64,000 nucleotides of DNA from Palaemon carinicauda (Eukaryota > Arthropoda > Malacostraca > Decapoda > Palaemonidae). The stretch lies in assembly GCF_036898095.1 (NCBI RefSeq), contig NC_090751.1, forward strand, positions 74,128,432-74,192,431, in the 5' to 3' direction. The notes below the pieces were generated by a model. That model was not told where the DNA came from and made no database searches. It saw only the letters and a list, made by a program, of their open reading frames with translations. The position numbers and the translations under genes are program-made. Positions 11,900 to 24,186 of this stretch are shown here, piece after piece (position 1 is the stretch's first letter; the number at the start of each line of letters is the position of its first letter).

Positions 11900-12232
11900 T
11901 GTAAGGACAGTGAGACAAGCGTCATCAAGATCAACTGATACTTTATTCAAATGTGCATGGGATTATATTACAAGGTGCGGATGGAAAGGTAGGATGGTGC
12001 TGGTGCCAAATCAGAATGAAGTGCCCGCCAAAATATATGTGTTTTCTTACACTTACAAATATACGAATTATGAGTTAACAGAAACATGTAATGAAATGAT
12101 ACATATGTCAAAATGTAGCTCTGATAGAGCGGAATACATATACATGGGAAACCATGGTGTGGCGAAAGGAGAATTCAAATAAATGAGCAGTTTGTTGATT
12201 TTCTGGACGACGAAGGGAGCGGTGTCCTTACA
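11900..12232 (-). repeat. Element G 3' LTR with adjacent purine tract
   Basis: 333 bp with 10-bp inverted termini. It differs from the 5' LTR by a 5-bp length change near 11975 and a few substitutions. The minus strand reads a run of G just before it (12237-12250), which is the expected polypurine tract. Confidence 0.92.
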
Positions 12233-12280
12233 AGTACTCCCCCCCCCCCCAAGACATCGGGCGGCGTAGACGGCTGATGA

Positions 12281-13786
12281 TCAATCTTCGTATCTTTTCG
12301 GGCGTCGGAGGGTTCCTCTTGTTTTTGAACGGAGGGGCGCGCCGGCGGTCGGCGTAAGGATCTCTTCCTCTTGTCGTCGTTTGATGATTTTTCTTTCGTT
12401 GGGCGCCTTGTTTTGAGGTGGAACTCTGGATCTGCCAGGTCCGGCGGAGGCGGTGTCGCTTCCTTCGAGAAATGCTGGTTTCACGCGGTCTATTGAGACC
12501 CAGTCCTCTTGGCCATGGACGTCGAGAAGGAAGGCTTTCCTTGTCCTCTTAATTACCCGGTAGGGGCCTCGATAAGGTCTAGTTAGTGGTTGTCGATGAG
12601 CGTCGACGCGGACGAAAACGTACCCGCAGTCATCCAGGTTTTTTGGCTTGAAGTGCTTGGTTCTGTCCTGGTAAGTTTTGAGACATGGCCTGAACTTCCT
12701 GGCGATGTCCCTTAGGTGATTCAGCTGCGTGTCGTCGGTTGATGATGGAAAGAATTCGCCAGGAACTGCGAGCGCCTCCCCGTAAACCTTTTCGGCGGGC
12801 GAAGATTCGCCGTCTGCGCGAGGGGCGGTGCGAAGGCCGAGGAGTACCCAAGGAAGTCGTGATTTCCAGTCCCCGTCGGTGCAGCTCGCCATCAGGGACG
12901 CCTTGAGGGCGCGGTGAGTTCTTTCGACCATGCTGTTTGCCGCGGGGTTGTATGCCGTGGTGCTGTGGAGCGTCGTCCCCATCAGGTTCGCCAAAGCGAG
13001 CCATATTTCTGAGAGGAAAGCGGGGCCTCTGTCTGTCGTGATGTCGTCAGGAACGCCAAACCTGCTCACCCAGCTTGACAGGAGGGCTTCGGCGCATGCT
13101 TGAGTCGTAGCTTCGGTCATCGGCGATGCCTCCAACCACCTTGTGGAGCGATCGATGATCGTAAGCAGATAGCGAGCTGATCCAGAAGGGGGCAATGGTC
13201 CCACGACGTCGATGTGTATGTGACCGAAACGTCTTTTTGGCTGGGGGAAATCGCCTACCCCCGATTCGGTGTGACGGCTGACTTTGCTTGACTGGCAGTT
13301 GATGCATGACTTCGCCCATTCCCGGGCGTCCTTTTTTATCCCTGGCCAGACGAACTTCTCAGACAGAAGGCGAGCGGTGGTGCGTCCTGAGGGGTGTGAA
13401 AGTCCATGGATGATATCGAATATTTTCCTTCTGCAGGAGGCTGGTATCCAGGGACGTGGGCGGCCGGGGCTGGTGTCGCAAAGAATAGTTACTCCTGCTG
13501 GTCCGAGGGGAATCGCACTTATCTTGAGCGCGGATGGCCCCGTCAGGTGATCCTGTGCTTCTCGGTCGGTGCGTTGTTCGGTTGCGAGATTGGCGTAGTC
13601 GATTCCCAGGTGGATTGCGTCAATTTCAATCCTTGAAAGGGCGTCCGCGGTTGGATTTTTCTTTCCTGGGACGTAACGTATGGTGCACCCAAATTCGGCG
13701 ATTGTTGCGAGATGACGTTGTTGTTGGGAGGACCATGCGTCAGTCGATTTCGTAAAAGCGTGTACGAGGGGTTGATGGTCCGTCAC
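12281..13786 (-). pseudogene. Element G RNase H end and integrase
   Basis: 501 open codons. The start continues RNase H (TDHQPLVHAF, then ADALSR). Integrase follows: zinc-binding HGLSHPSGRT with CINC; core residues in HIDVVGPL, TTDRGPAFL and NSMVERTHR, giving the D,D,E triad. The C-terminal part has GPYRVI and KAFLLDVHG, then a basic tail. The integrase itself is uninterrupted. This frame is separated from the upstream part by one extra base near 13787, inside RNase H. With that exception the pol region would be continuous. Confidence 0.93.
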
Positions 13787-15842
13787 CGATTGTGAAGGGA
13801 GTGCCCTCCAAGATGTGCCTGAAGTGGCGGACGGCGAGGTAGACAGCGAGGAGTTCCCTATCGAAGGTGCTGTATCTTGTTTCGGCGGGTTTCAATTTCT
13901 TGCTGAAGAATGCCAGCGGTCGAGGAGAACCATCGACGAGTTGCTCCAGCACAGCCCCGCAGGCGACGTTGCTGGCGTCGGTCGTTAGTCGCAGGGGCGC
14001 GTTGTCGTCGAAATGAGCCAGGGTGGTGGCATTCGCGAGGGCATCCTTCGTCTGGGCGAATGCCTGTTGCTGGGGCAAACCCCACTCGAGTTTTTTCGCT
14101 TTTCCTTTCAGGACGTTGTCGAGGGGTGACAGGGTTTGTGCGATGTTGGGGATGAAGCGCCTGTAGTAATTGACCATCCCCAGGAACTCCTGAAGTTGGC
14201 GGATGGTCGTAGGTATCGAGAACTTTCTGATGGCGTCTACCTTCGTTGTCATGGGTTTTACCCCGCACGAGGATACGCGGTGACCAAGGAAATCCACTCC
14301 TTCCGCACCGAACGTGCATTTGTCGAAACGTACGACCAGGCCGTTCTCCTGTAGGCGTTTGAGGACAGTGCGGACGTGCCTCCGGTGTTCCTCCTTGGTT
14401 TTCGAGAATATCAGGATGTCGTCGACGTAGCAAACGCAGAAAGGTAGGTCACCCAGAATGCTATCCATTAGTCGTTGGAAGGTCGCCCCGGCGTTGTGTA
14501 AACCGAAGGTTGAGTATGCGAAGGTGTAAAATCCGAACGGCGTTACAATGGCAGTTTTCGGGATGTCTTCCGGAAATACGGGGACCTGGAAGTAAGACTT
14601 GAGGAGGTCCATCTTGGTAAAATACTTCGCGCCGTGCAACGTGTTCGTTAGGTCCTGCATGTTGGGCAGCTGGTAGTGATCGGGCGTTGTGATGAGGTTG
14701 AGGCGCCTGTAGTCGCCGCAAGGTCTCCAGGACCCGTCCGGCTTTTTTACCATGTGTAGGGGCGATGCCCAGGGGCTCGATGCTTTCTTACAGATACCCA
14801 TGCATTCCATGTCCTCAAAGGCACGTTTGGCATCCTTCAGTTTCTGGGGCGGTAGGCAGCGGAATTTGGCGTGGGTAGGAGGTCCTGTCGTTGTGATGTG
14901 GTGGTAGATCCCGTGCTTGGACGGGTAACCTGGCGAGTGTCGGAGCTCGGGCTTGAAAACCTCGGGAAATTCTTGTAGGAGGTCGGCGTAGGGGTGCGTC
15001 GTTACGGCGGATACGGACATTGTTGCAGGGCCGTGTTCTAGGGTGCGGGACTGGCAGGTTCCCGTGTCGATGAGACGTTTGTTAGCGACGTCGACGAGGA
15101 GTCCGTGGTGGGCGAGGAAATCCGCACCGAGGAGGGGGCGATTGACGTCGGCGATGGCGAAGGGCCAAGAATACGAACGGCCCATGATAGATATCTTGAG
15201 GGTCCTAATCCCATAGCACCGTATGGGAGATCCGTTGGCGGCGATGAGTGAGGGAGCGTTTTTGTCGGGACCACGGTCTAGGTCGGACTTGGAAGGTGGG
15301 AACGTTGACTGCGTTGCGCCGGTGTCTACCATGAGTCTACGGTTGGAAATGGTATCGAGGATATAGAAACCATTCTTGTTTTGGTTACCTGCGGCTGCGA
15401 TGGTGGCAGGTGGATGCTTCTGGCGTCGTCTTTTAGGGAAACTGCATGGTGCTCTACATTTCTTGGCGTCGCTGCCGAACTGTTGGTGGTATAAGCACCA
15501 TGCTGGGTTAGTCCTAGGGTTCGGTCGTGTTGCTTGCGGCGGTTTCTTTCTTGATAGAACGTTGATCTCGTCGTCCTCAGGGGCCATTGCCGAGGAGTCT
15601 ATGGAAGAGCAGCTGCTGAAGGAGGAGAACGAAGGCGGTGTTGACGATGATGCTCCGAGGCGAGATGCTTTGGAGGCCTCGTGGAGCTTCTGAGCCTTCG
15701 ACAGGAGTTCGTTCATCGGGAGCGTGTCGGCGTCTGTCAATCGGGCCCTTACGTCCTGTGGTAGGCGTCGAAGAAAGATCTCGCGAGATAAGCTAATCTC
15801 ACGTCGTCGTATGAAACTTGGCCGGCCTGGGCGTCGAGCCAT
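13740..15842 (-). pseudogene. Element G Gag C-terminus, protease, RT, RNase H
   Basis: 700 open codons. It opens with the Gag end (LPQDVRARL) and the Cys/His motif CLYHQQFGSDAKKCRAPC, which fits the CX2HX9CX3C Gag motif of the CsRn1 clade. The protease has MVDTGATQS and, further on, LLGADFL. RT shows WRPCGDYRRLN, KMDLLKSYFQ and the catalytic CYVDDILIF. RNase H starts at LTTDASNVACGAV with RELLAVYLA. The frame fails at GDGPSTP, where an extra base precedes the TDHQP motif. Apart from the two frame changes at its ends, no stop interrupts it. Confidence 0.93.
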
Positions 15843-16105
15843 GGGGAAATCTTGTCGAATACCTCTTCAGGTATGGAGGTGAAAATGATGTCAGCCTTGG
15901 CGCAGGAGACGCTGAGTCTAGCGACACGGAAGAGTACGTCTGCTCTCAGGAACCAGGAAGCGGTGTTGTGTTGAGAAAAGGGCGGCAGTTTGACTTTGGG
16001 CGTGGAGGCGAGGCCGTTGGGTGCGATGGGCGTGTTGCTTCCTGCATCATGGCCAGACGACGAGTCGGCGAAGAGGTGAGAAGTTGATATGTCGGAATAG
16101 CTCAT
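15749..16105 (-). pseudogene. Element G Gag N-terminus
   Basis: 118 codons from an ATG at 16105, about 150 bases inside the 5' LTR. KLPPFSQHNTASWFLRADVLF is close to the Gag start of CsRn1-like elements (residues 39-59), followed by RVARL and FDKISPWL. A one-base change near 15795 shifts reading from the frame with YDDVRLAYL into that of LPQDVRARL. Gag would form the particle and bind the genomic RNA. Confidence 0.85.
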
Positions 16106-16237
16106 CCTACTGCCTTACATGCACCGAAGTGTGGGAAAACCAAAGGCAGGCTCATACCTAAGGTAACGGAGTATAGAGAAGGTAGCACGGCCGTAATAAG
16201 TCCGTTAATGGCAAAGCCAAAACCGCTGATGCTACTT

Positions 16238-16255
16238 TCAACTCCGGGGTCACCA
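16238..16255 (-). other. Element G primer-binding site
   Basis: On the minus strand TGGTGACCCCGGAGTTGA starts two bases after the 5' LTR. TGGTGACCCCG fits the 3' end of tRNA-Trp, the primer used by CsRn1-clade elements. Confidence 0.75.
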
Positions 16256-16257
16256 GT

Positions 16258-16585
16258 TGTAAGGACAGTGAGACAAGCGTCACCAAGATCAACTGATACT
16301 TTATTCAAATGTGCATGGGATTATATTACAAGGACGGAAAGGTAGGATGGCGCTGGCGCCAAATCAGAATGAAGTGCCCGCCAAAATATATGTGTTTTCT
16401 TACACTTACAAATATACGAATTATGAGTTAACAGAAACATGTAATGAAATGATACATATGTCAAAATGTAGCTCTGATAGAGCGGAATACATATACATGG
16501 GAAACCACGGTGTGGCGAAAGGAGAATTCAAATAAATGAGCAGTTTGCTGATTTTCTGGACGACGAAGGGAGCGGTGTCCTTACA
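16258..16585 (-). repeat. Element G 5' LTR
   Basis: 328 bp, TGTAAGGACA...TGTCCTTACA, next to the primer-binding site and followed on the right by the duplicated GTGT. Confidence 0.92.
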
Positions 16586-16663
16586 GTGTCAGGTTAAAAA
16601 TACATCTGATTGTGTATGCTGTGAGCGAAGTTGTTCTTTGAGCTGGTAAAATAAAAGTTCAAG

Positions 16664-18771
16664 ATGCCTAGATACGCGAGAACTAATGTAGCAGACACTG
16701 CTACTGCGGGAGATGAAAACGGAGGAGCAGTGTGTAGCGTTACCAATGAAGAATATAGACCGAAAATTAGAATGCAAGAATTGGAAAATAAGTTAGAAAA
16801 TTTAGAACAGTTAATGAACAGAGTATTGGTTGAACGAGAAGAGGAGCGGCGCGCAACCACAGCATATCCGACGTACATAAACGAAGTCCAAACGCACACA
16901 AGTGAAAGTACACATGCACAGCCGAGGGAAGCTACGCAAATCGTAGTTCAAAAGTTGCCAAAACTCCAGGCAAGTGTTAGGCCTTTTGATGATCAACGGC
17001 CTAACAAAGGATTTCAATCGATTGAAGTGATTTTGAAAGACTTTGAAGTGGCCACATATGGGTGGTCGGAGAGAGAAAAAGCTATTCAAGTAATCAGATT
17101 GCTGAAAGATGCTCCTGCAATGGAGGTAATGTGTTGGCCACAAGACAGTTTAAGAAATTATACTGAAATAAAACGACGTTTGATGAGAAGTATGCCTTAC
17201 CTGATGCGAGAAAAGGGGACCTAAAAGAAAATTACAGACCCGAAATTCGGGAATGTGAATCCATTCTTAGTTTTGCAACTCGCATTTTTTGGGACTGCGA
17301 TTTGTTTGCTACCCAGAGTGTCAATCTCCCAAAAGGTGATAAAAAAGCAATTGCCCGTAAACATATTTGCAGATTAGTAAACTCGTATTTATGTGGTTAT
17401 TTGTTCGATGACAATAGCTCATTAAGACGTAGTGAGTGAGATACAAAACATTTTAGACAGTTTGCCAGAAGAAAAAATGACTGGGAATAACGGGCCTGAT
17501 TCCGAGAAGTTGGCAGCAAAGAGAGGCACTCATCAACCCGTCAGCAGGTTAGAAGATGCTGGTAGTGTGGGGGAGAGGGGCATGGACGAGTGGAGTGCCC
17601 CACCCAAGGATCCCCCGCTGTTACATTTGTCAGGCCTATGGTCATCTATCTCGAGAATACTTAGCAAAAGACGCCAAAGGCGGGCGGGCTGTGGCATACA
17701 TACACTCCCCCCCCCCGCCCAACATCCGAGGAAAAAGAAACAGAGGAAGGGGGAGATGAGGGAGTTCGATGGCCCCCCTCCCCCCGCATAACATCACAGG
17801 CAGTAGCCGAGGCAGTGCTTCCATCGACGACAGAGTTAGAGCAGGCACTGGGACCTCCATCACCCCCGCAATACTAGGGAGCAGCGGCATTGCAGCTGAG
17901 GTCATTGGCCCGTGCCCCATATCTCGTAATGGGCGGCTAGGAATGTTAGCAGTTAGGATTGACCTGCCAGATAAATCCATTCGAGCGCTGATTGACACAG
18001 GAGTCCGCGTTTCACTGATTTAAAAAAGATTCTCCTCAAACCCACTAGAGTCAGCGGCATCCATCGTCCTCGACACACCAGGAGGAAATAAACCGCATAA
18101 ACCATGCAACGATCGTCAATTTTAAGGTGGGATCTGTGAAGTTTACACATGATTTTTTTGTCTTGCCCACCTTGGGAATTCCAGGAATCGAGGCTATCTT
18201 AGGAATAGATTTCATTTCATGTAATCAAATATGCCGTTTTGGGGGAGAAGATACTATAACAGTAAAAGCAGGAGGGTACATTTTACCGATAGAAAGTCTT
18301 GAGAGAGCAAGTGCTTGTGTGGGCTTGGAGAGATATTTAATTAAGGTAATAGCTGTACCTGAAAGTGTTGTCTCCCCAGACACTTACGAGCATATCAGTG
18401 ACCCCGTGTCGCCCTCTTCCGGAAGGAACCAAGGTCATTGTTAAACCCCATGACAATTGGGCCCATATGATTTTAGAGGGCTTATCAGAAATAAAAGAGA
18501 GCAGAGCTGATATAACGATAGTTAATTTGTCAAAAAAAAAGTTGTGTTAGGAAGTGATTCTTTGTGTGAATTAGTGTTCTGTGAAATTGCTAATAATGGG
18601 ATGTTGGGAGGCACAACTACAACCCGTACAGACGAACGCACTCAAAATTTGATTATGCAAGCACAAAAACTATGTCCGCCACAATATCAACCTGTAGTTA
18701 GTGACATTGCCAATAAATACTCCGATGTAATTGCAGTTGGAGATGAGCCACCCGGGAGGATTGATCGATGA
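16664..18771 (+). pseudogene. Gypsy element C Gag and protease, decayed
   Basis: Gag starts at ATG 16664 and is open to 17224, with a coiled-coil stretch (MQELENKLENLEQLMNRVL). A Gag-like core follows to about 17440 in another frame. Near 17619 a zinc knuckle reads CYICQAYGHLSREY, with Tyr in place of the last Cys. Retropepsin signatures are ALIDTG near 17990 and AILGIDF near 18200, in different frames. The last stretch, 18544-18771, reads KYSDVIAVGDEPPG, a pre-RT linker. RT onward is missing; DIRS sequence starts directly after. At least five frame changes make it a fossil. Its 5' LTR is probably on the other side of element G. Confidence 0.75.
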
Positions 18772-18778
18772 TAATTAT

Positions 18779-19410
18779 ATCTTCACTAGTATAATTTTGC
18801 CTAAATAGCTATAATTCATTAAAGCCAATTACCCTGAATGTCGTTCTGCTGACTAAATAAAGCATGCATGACGAACGACAGCGCCCAACATGACGCCTCC
18901 GGTGACCGGCCATGGTCCATAAAACACATTAAATTATACTAATTTCACTGTGAAGCAGGAGCTAAAAAATTATACATTGTAAAGATTAAATACTCAACTT
19001 TCCAGACGCAGAAGATACTGGAGAATGCATGATAAATCTTCTCAAGAAACGATCTAGAACGCTAAATAAATAGGGAAAACACCGTGCGAAACCGCTACCA
19101 AAAGAGGAATGAGCGCCATCTTGGGGCCTTGTACTAGTACGGGAGGAAGGGTAACCTTGATAATGGCTCCCTTTCAGTTCCCCCTCGAAGCGAAAACGCT
19201 ATTCAGGGTGAAGATTGCTATGTGTCGTATCAAGATATACGTCCCCTGATATTATGCAATAACCTTAAGAGCAATTTTAAGGATACTCGCGCCAGGAGTT
19301 AGAAATTCTGAAGACCTATGGTCAATTCTCTGGGAATATCACTGTAGCCAAATATCCCTTAGAAAGCTGCCTAAAGGAACCTTCCATCAGGATGACATGG
19401 CTTGAACCCA
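18779..19410 (-). mobile_element. DIRS fragment D0: 5' leader and 5' ITR only
   Basis: Non-coding. It matches the outer leader of D3 (46980-47757) in the same orientation: shared blocks are GATGACGCCTCCGGT, TACTCAACTTTCCAG, CCCCCTCGAAGCG and CTCTGGGAATATC. It ends with CCTTCCATCAGGATGACATG and GGCTTG, the inner side of the DIRS terminal palindrome. A second match, 18783-18862, is shared with 47920-47998. It is the right-hand end of a minus-strand element whose body is lost; element C abuts on the left. Confidence 0.7.
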
Positions 19411-19473
19411 GAAAAGGATACTGCACTGGAAGGTGTCAACATCTTTTCACCCGAATTGAGAGTCCCAATCAAT

Positions 19474-20530
19474 TCACCGTTCATCGCAGCAATAGACGAC
19501 AGGTTTCACCACACTACCCGCCGCCACCACATAATGTTTGAGTTCGTGCACTTGCTTCACATAATGTTTGTGAACAGCGTATGAGTGAAGACGCTCAAAG
19601 TCCATATACTGAAAAAAGTTCATTGAGGAAGCAATTTTTCTCGGATCATGACCTGCGGGTGTACTTTCAGGATCCGCTCTGCGAATAAAGTAGGTGAGCT
19701 TCGCCCTCAGTTGTTTTAGGGATAAGTTCAATCCTGAGGTTTCGCCTTTGAAGAGCTGTCCTCCCTGATGTCTGAAGTTCTTCGTAGATAGACCTTTAGA
19801 CACTACTGGACATAGAGAGACATCTTCCTTCAGAGGGCAGATTCTACAGGGACCTTTGGGTGGGTAGCTCGTTTTTGGCTAGTAAGGTAGGATCAGGAAA
19901 GAGATTCAGTTCTCCCGCTTCCGTGAACTGAATATGGCCCTCGTCTCTTGATAGGGCTATTATTTCACTAACTCTAGCCCCTGAGGCTATGGCGAACAGG
20001 AAAATAACTTTTTGTGTTAGATCCTAAAGAGAACAATCTTCATTGTTTCAGGCTGAAGCATAGTGTAAGACTTTATCCAGAGACCATGAAATGGGCTTCG
20101 GAGGGGCTGCAGGTTTAATTCTAGCACATGCCCTCGAAATCTTGTTGAAGATTTCGGTCGCCAGGTCCACCTGGAAGGCATATAGAAGAGGTCTAGTCAA
20201 GGCTGACTTCACGTAGGTATCGTGGTGACAGCCAAGCCTTGCTGGTGAAGGTGGATGAAGAAGGAAAGTCAGAAGTCTATTGAGTTTTCTTTTGGCCTTT
20301 TTGCTTTTACGAAAGCAACCCACTTTTTCCAAGACAATTCGTATTGTCTTTTGGTTGACTTTGACTTGTACTCTTCTAGGGAGGTTATAATGCCTTTTGA
20401 GATCCCAAATCTTTTCTTTACTGCCAAGGCGAGAAAATCATGAGATGAAGGTTTTGGGTTCTCTGTAATGAAGCGAAGACAGTCGACTTCTGAACCAGTT
20501 GAGATAGAGCTGCGTTCGGTAGAGGGACCA
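19474..20530 (-). pseudogene. D1 tyrosine recombinase, broken
   Basis: Homologous to the D4 recombinase (54447-55994). The C-terminal piece, 19474-19803, keeps LKQLRAKLTYFIRRADPES and the catalytic AGHDPRK box. It has lost about 12 residues around the conserved Trp: FERLHSYAVHKHYVKQ replaces the longer segment that carries GWKSSR. Upstream, 19804-20440 has the SGARVSEI arginine block and PPKPISWSLDKVLHYAS in shifted frames. The enzyme would have exchanged DNA strands to insert the circular cDNA; this copy is inactive. Confidence 0.85.
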
Positions 20531-20544
20531 GCTTAGGCTTCAAT

Positions 20545-22380
20545 TCAATCACTAGAGGGAACCAATTGCTCTTGGGCCACGGATCTCAGCCTGTTGAGGA
20601 CATTCAGCAGGAGGTTGGTTGGAGGGAACAGGTAGATTCGGGTCCATTTGTTCGAATCGAGGGACATGGCATCCATCGCCTGCGCCAGAGGGTCCTCGTA
20701 TGGGGCTACATATTGAGGTAGTTTCTTGTTGTCGCTCGTCGCGAAGAGGTCAATCTGCAGTTCTGGGACTTTTTTCAAGATGAAGGAGAATGAGTCTGCA
20801 TCTAGGGACCATTCTGACTCTATTGGCTTTAGCCTGGATGGAGAGTCTGCCATTACAATGCAGAACCCTTGTAGGTGAGCTGCTGATAAGTGCCATCTCT
20901 TCTTTTTCGCTAAACGAAAGATGGCTAACATCACATGGTTGATGTGGGGCAATCAAAGGGCCTTGTTGGTTTAGACATCTCACTATCACTTTGCTGATCA
21001 AAACCAGCCTGATGTGGGCTGATCTGTGAGGGGATAGTTTCTTCAGCATAAAGAGGACTGCCATGGCCTCCAGAATATTGATGTGAAAGGTCTTGAATAG
21101 AGACGACCAAGTCCCTTGGACTTTCCTTTGATGGGAGTGACCTCCCCATCCTTCCATCGAGGCATCCGTGTGGATGGTCACGGATGGGGGAGGTGGTTGT
21201 AAGGGAACTGTACTCGTTAGGCTCTTGACGTTCGACCACCGCTTGAGAAGTGATCGTAGTAAGGTCGGTACCGGTTTTTGTAGATCTCTTCGAGCGTTTG
21301 ATGCGTATCTTCTACAGACTCCTGACGCATCTTTCAACTGTGCTCTTAGCACTGGGTCTGTTACTGCTGCAAACTGGAGAGAGCCCAGTACTCTTTCCTG
21401 TTGGTGTCTTGAGATCCTGTCGGATTTCAGTAGTCTCTTGACAGAACCCGCGATCTCTCTCCCCTTTTTTGGTGGAATGGAGAGGCAGTGTGACTTTAAG
21501 TTCCAATGGATTCCCAGCCATTGAAACTCCTGAGCTGGAGAGAGGCGAGACTTCTTGAAGTTGATCTTGAGTCCCAGATGTTTCAGGAACTGGATCACTT
21601 TCTTGGATGCTTGCAGACAAGCAGTCTTGGATGCTGCCCACACCAGCCAGTCGTCCAGGTACGCTGCTACCTGAACGCCTTCTAAGCATAGTTGTTGTAC
21701 GACTGCGTCCGCAAGTTTCGTGAAGATCCTTGGGGCTATGTTTAGTCCGAAGGGCATGGCCCTGAAGACATACTTTGTCTTCTGTAGCTTGAATCCTAGG
21801 TAGGAGGAGAGGGGAGGCTGACTGGGAGGTGCCAGTAAACATCTGCCAGGTCTATTGAGACTGTGTACGCCCCTTTCGGTAACAGGGCCCTTATGTGTTG
21901 AAGGGTTAACATCCTGAACTTGTTGTTCTCGATGAATTTGTTGAGTGGCGACAAGTCCAGAATGACTCTGAGTTTGTCCGAGTCCTTCTTGGGAACACAA
22001 AACAGCCTTCCCTGGAATTTGATGGACTTTGCTTTCCTTATAACCTTTTTGCTCAAGAGTTCTAAGGTATATTCTTCCAGTAAGGGGGTGGAGTGTTGGA
22101 AGAATTGAGGAAATGAAGGAGGAGACTTGTTCCATTATCATCCTAGTCCATTTTTTATTAGGCTGTGGGCCCAAGGATCGAAGGCCCAACGATCCCGAAA
22201 GTGTTGGAGCCTCCCTCCTACCTGTAGCATCTCATTGATTGGGAGGTCCGGAGGGCTTGCCACTGTGACCGCGTCCACCCTTGCCTCATGAAGGGTGTAG
22301 TGAGGAGCCCCGTCGAGAACCTCTTCCTTTCGGCCGAAAGGTAGTGGATTGCCTCTCAAACCCTGGGTTAAAAGCTGGTG
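20545..22380 (-). pseudogene. D1 RT, RNase H and methyltransferase-like region
   Basis: The RT block includes GRLFCVPKKDSDKLRVILD, SIDLADVYWH, MPFGLNIAPRIF and the catalytic YLDDWLVWA. RNase H-like sequence follows, with TIHTDASMEGWGGH and LEAMAVLF. The last part reads ELQIDLFATSDNKKLPQY and YLFPPTNLLL, the segment annotated as a phage Dam-like methyltransferase in DIRS1 elements. The longest piece is 479 codons (20750-22189), but several frame changes break the ORF, for example near 22050, 21830 and 20930. Confidence 0.88.
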
Positions 22381-24186
22381 ACTGGGCAACTAGCTGTTGA
22401 GGCACCACTTGGAAGGTGGTCTGTGGTTGAGCAACCACTTGGGGCATCGCAGTCATGGTGACTGTAGGATGTTGCTGAGGAGGCCGAGAAGGTAGTCTTG
22501 GCTTCTTTGTCTTCCATTTCGGTTGGGGACCCGCAACCGGGGAAGACTTCCTCTTTGAAGAGATGCCCCACTTTTGGAGAAGGTTCCTATTCTCCATGGC
22601 GGCTTTTTCGACTACCTCTTTGACCGCTTCATTAGGGAAGAGGTCTTTACCCCAGGTGCTGGAAGAAATCAGCTTCCTGGGTTCGTGTTTCACCGTCGCG
22701 GCAGCGAACACGAACTCCCTACAGGGTCTCGTAGCCTTCATGAAGGCGTACAGGTCCTTCACAAGGGTGGCCATATGCATCTTGGCGAGGACCGTGAGCA
22801 TGTCTGGGGGTGCTATTGTGGCCTGGACACATCTCTATGCAGTTCTGGAGGGACAGGGAGGCGGCTAGCCTCTCCTTCGTCTCTTGCTCCCTTCACAAGA
22901 AAAAGTCCGACAGTTTAGGGAGGTTCTCGCTGAACTGCTGGCCCGCGATATCTGCGTCTAGCTTTCCTACTGAGAAGGTTAGGTGGACCTCCTTCCACTC
23001 CTTCTCATCTGTGGGCAAGGCTAAAGACAGAGGCCTACACTCCTCTAGTGTCTGCCTCGACTGCCTTGGCAACAGTCTGGAACACCTTCGACGTAAAGGG
23101 GAAGGCTATTGAAGCAGGAGCAAGAAAGGTAGGGTGTTTCTTGCTCAACGCAGAAACTCGCGAGTTGGTATAACCTGCTTTCTTCAGGTTACTTGTCAAG
23201 AGAGCCTGTGCCTTGTCGTGGTCGAATACCATGACTTCCTTCAGTTCCGTCTCTTCCTTTGACGCTGGTTAATTCTTCAATCGAATGAAGCACTCCGGGT
23301 ATGCGTTAAAGTTCGGCCAGAACTGAGTGTCATCCAGGGGAACTGCTCCCATCTTCTCCGAGATGTAGAGCTTGCTGTTGGTAATAGGCATGAACTCTGC
23401 ATACCTCCAGGGATTGGTCTCGGAGCAGGATAGCAGGTCTTGAACTCTGGGTCGCTTGTAAGACCCTCGGGAGGCGGCGGTCCAAGTCGTTTCACGAAGC
23501 TCTCTAGTGATCTTCGCTTCCCTTTATACACATTCCTTGCGAAGATTCTCCATTAGGGCGGTAATATGGGCCAAAACTGCCTGACCCATGGCGTCCAATG
23601 GAGGGTTAGGAGCCGAAGACATAGATGGTGTCGGTTCTATTGCCGGCACAGGTGGAAAGGGTTCCTCCACTTCCGACGAATTGTCGTCTTCTTCTCCTCC
23701 TGGAGGAAGGGTAGACTCTTCCTCTGGATCGTCCCGAAGGAGATCCTTCTCTGTGTCCATAGACACTTCAGACATCCTTACCTCCTAGTGGATGTCCATG
23801 CCTTCCCTAGCTTCACTGACTTCCGCCTCAACTGCGATCTGGACGCAGGGAGGCCCGGGTCGTCATGTCTGAGGCACGACGACATCAGTGCCAGCTTTAG
23901 GGAACAGCAGGCTACGCATCCTATCATTAGGAAGGTACAGTCCCGGAGAGTTCTTCTGGAACCCTCGTACCCATTTGCGAAGCTTCTCACGTGCTGCGTC
24001 CCTCGACTCCGCTGACTTGGGGTCGTCGAAGCCCTCGGCCACCAATGCCGAGCAGATGTTGCAATCCTTGGGGTCCCAATAACGCAAGGCTTCGTTGGTA
24101 ACAACGCAGGCGGCATGAGACCTGCATATGGTGTGACCGCAAAAGTTCCTACTCTTACGATTACAGTACATTACACCGCACTTCAT
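22286..24186 (-). pseudogene. D1 Gag-like ORF1, broken
   Basis: The start is ATG 24186, 14 bases inside the predicted exon after the conserved CAG. The N-terminus is Cys/His-rich: CGVMYC, FCGHTICRSHAAC and DCNIC. A conserved block WVRGFQKNSPGLYLPNDRMR follows, then an acidic stretch, then the core with LSKKHPTFLAPASIAFPF and NIWGKDLFP-like sequence. The C-terminus is basic and rich in Pro and Gln (QPKWKTKKPRL, then TFQVVPQQLVAQSP). At least five frame changes break it. Its last 90 bases overlap the start of the RT frame, as in the other copies. Confidence 0.85.

Larger units (their letters stand above)
11900..16585 (-). mobile_element. CsRn1-type Ty3/gypsy retrotransposon G, near-complete
   Basis: 4686 bp on the minus strand. 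LTRs of 328 bp (5', right) and 333 bp (3', left) begin TGTAAGGACA and end TGTCCTTACA. The 4-bp duplication GTGT flanks it (11896-11899 and 16586-16589). A tRNA-Trp-like primer-binding site lies next to the 5' LTR and a G-rich purine tract next to the 3' LTR. The Gag motif CX2HX9CX3C and the PBS are both hallmarks of the CsRn1 clade. Only two one-base frame changes separate the coding parts, so this is one of the best-kept elements here. Confidence 0.93.
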
